From Leptospirales bacterium (GTDB lineage Bacteria; Spirochaetota; Leptospiria; Leptospirales; Leptospiraceae): a stretch of 64,000 nucleotides of DNA. The translations under genes were made by a program, and so were the position numbers. A model generated the notes under the pieces. That model did no database searches. It saw only the letters and a list, made by a program, of their open reading frames with translations, and was not told where the DNA came from. The DNA is taken from NCBI GenBank assembly GCA_013297885.1, contig JAAFIR010000011.1:1-64000 (forward strand), written 5' to 3'. The first letter of the stretch is position 1; every line of letters starts with the position of its first letter. Positions 63,060 through 64,000 of the stretch are shown here, piece by piece.

Positions 63060-64000
63060 CTAATCCCGATTTCCTCTTCTTAAATAAGCTGGGATATCAT
63101 AATCTTCTTGGTAATTGTATTCAGCATTTGATTTAACAGGAGTTTTGATTGTTCGCGGAGCTTCGAGTTCTGAATCTGTTAAAGTTAATTTTGGTTTAGA
63201 TTGAATAGTTTCTTTTTGTTGTACAATTACTTGTTCAGGTTTTAAATCTTTTTTTTGTTGAAAAGTATGTGGAAGTCTTGAACGAAAACCAGTTGCAATC
63301 ACAGTAACTCGAATTCTATCTTTTAAAGATTCATCTTCATTTAAACCAATAATGATATTTGCATTTGTATCAACTTGAGTTGTGATGATTTGAGAAACTT
63401 CGTTCCATTCATGAAGTGTCATATCTTCACCACCAGTTACATTGATTAAAAGTGAACTTGCTCCTTGAATTGAATTTTCTTCAAGTAATGCATTATGAAT
63501 TGCTTGGTCAACGGCATCTGCAACTCGATTTTCACCAATACCTTCACCCATTCCCATAATTGCATCCCCAGTGTCTTTCATTACAGATTTAACATCAGCA
63601 AAATCTACATTGATCACACCTGGTTTATTAATGATGTCTGATAAACCTTTTACTGCATTAAGTAAAATATCATCAATCACTCGAAAAGCTGCATCATATG
63701 GAGTTCGTTTATCAATTAATTTAAATATAGAATCATTTCTTATGATGATCAAAGTATCCACGTTTTTTCTAAGTTCGTTTAATCCCTGTTTTGCGAGTTC
63801 ATTTCTTCTTTTACCTTCAAAACTAAACGGCAAAGTTACAACACCCACAACAAGACATTTTAATTCTTTTGCAACCTCTGCTATGACAGGAGCTGCACCT
63901 GTTCCAGTTCCACCACCCATGCCAGCTGTTACAAAAACCATATCAGCACCTTTTAGTGCATCAGCAATAATACCTTTATCTTCAACAGCAGATTTATTTC
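63060..64000 (-). CDS. ftsZ: Cell-division GTPase FtsZ, 5' end outside window
   Basis: Partial: 313 codons from the right edge to the stop. FtsZ forms the cytokinetic ring. Seen: [20 protein letters not shown] (GTP-binding G-box), then [19 protein letters not shown], the T7-loop region [11 protein letters not shown], and the C-terminal peptide DIPAYLRR that binds FtsA/ZipA-like partners. The frame stays open to 64000, so the first 70 or so residues lie beyond it; a Met at 63941 is internal. Confidence 0.95.
   Translation of the reverse strand, partial: NKSAVEDKGIIADALKGADMVFVTAGMGGGTGTGAAPVIAEVAKELKCLVVGVVTLPFSFEGKRRNELAKQGLNELRKNVDTLIIIRNDSIFKLIDKRTPYDAAFRVIDDILLNAVKGLSDIINKPGVINVDFADVKSVMKDTGDAIMGMGEGIGENRVADAVDQAIHNALLEENSIQGASSLLINVTGGEDMTLHEWNEVSQIITTQVDTNANIIIGLNEDESLKDRIRVTVIATGFRSRLPHTFQQKKDLKPEQVIVQQKETIQSKPKLTLTDSELEAPRTIKTPVKSNAEYNYQEDYDIPAYLRRGNRD

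Noticed and set aside
1-64000. CRISPR arrays, insertion sequences, prophage or rRNA
   Set aside because: No regularly spaced repeats, transposase/integrase motifs, phage structural genes or rRNA-like sequence were seen on either strand.

Overview
The window looks like the chromosome of an AT-rich spirochaete of the Leptospiraceae. By eye the DNA is near 30% GC (not counted). Three things point there: a DUF1564-type protein (a family I know only from Leptospira), many short-signal lipoproteins with loose spirochaetal lipoboxes, and the mix of mitochondrial-type aconitase, citrate synthase, Mla/Mce lipid transport and kinase-AAA-GAF-cyclase proteins. Genus and species cannot be fixed from sequence alone. 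There is no rRNA, CRISPR array, transposase or prophage; one tRNA-Arg(UCG) is present.

Layout. 1-3300: small orphan membrane proteins and lipoproteins, two of them broken, and a DUF1564 gene. 3800-6100: aconitase. 6250-9200: an orphan gene, a HigBA toxin-antitoxin operon with a truncated HNH gene behind it, and a frameshifted remnant. 9200-13000: a large beta-propeller lipoprotein and a small lipoprotein. 13170-21800: SDR/GHKL pair, TPR protein, exported SET-domain protein, a sugar-transferase/ferritin-like fusion, a pentameric ligand-gated ion channel, and an Mce-type lipid transport operon. 22140-29400: citrate synthase, an F420-reductase-like protein, VapBC, and a TetR regulator divergent from a desaturase-reductase-ferredoxin fusion. 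29400-39100: leuS, a serine hydrolase, the sulfate importer cysTWA, ilvD. 39200-43000: a decaying toxin-antitoxin island (PIN, MNT-HEPN) between two glycine-rich membrane proteins. 43200-46400: a hydrolase, ilvE, an AlkD-like HEAT protein. 46400-58400: the main find, two tandem cytochrome P450-lipoxygenase pairs behind a 1793-residue kinase/ATPase/cyclase. 58500-64000: SDR, an SPFH lipoprotein with an exported WD40-caspase, tRNA-Arg, and the C-terminal part of ftsZ.

Two things stand out. First, a probable oxylipin operon. Each lipoxygenase has all iron ligands, and each partner P450 lacks the acid/threonine pair needed to activate O2, as expected for an enzyme that uses lipid hydroperoxide. 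An AlkD-like DNA repair protein closes the cluster and a giant sensor/cyclase opens it. Second, a dispersed repeat of about 120-195 bp occurs 11 times between genes. Its arms differ completely in sequence from copy to copy but stay complementary, so four helices are supported by compensatory changes around a conserved core. It usually abuts gene 3' ends.

Metabolic genes (acn, gltA, ilvD, ilvE, cysTWA) are ordinary and scattered. Several genes are broken by single-base changes in homopolymer runs; these may be real decay or assembly errors, and only reads can tell.
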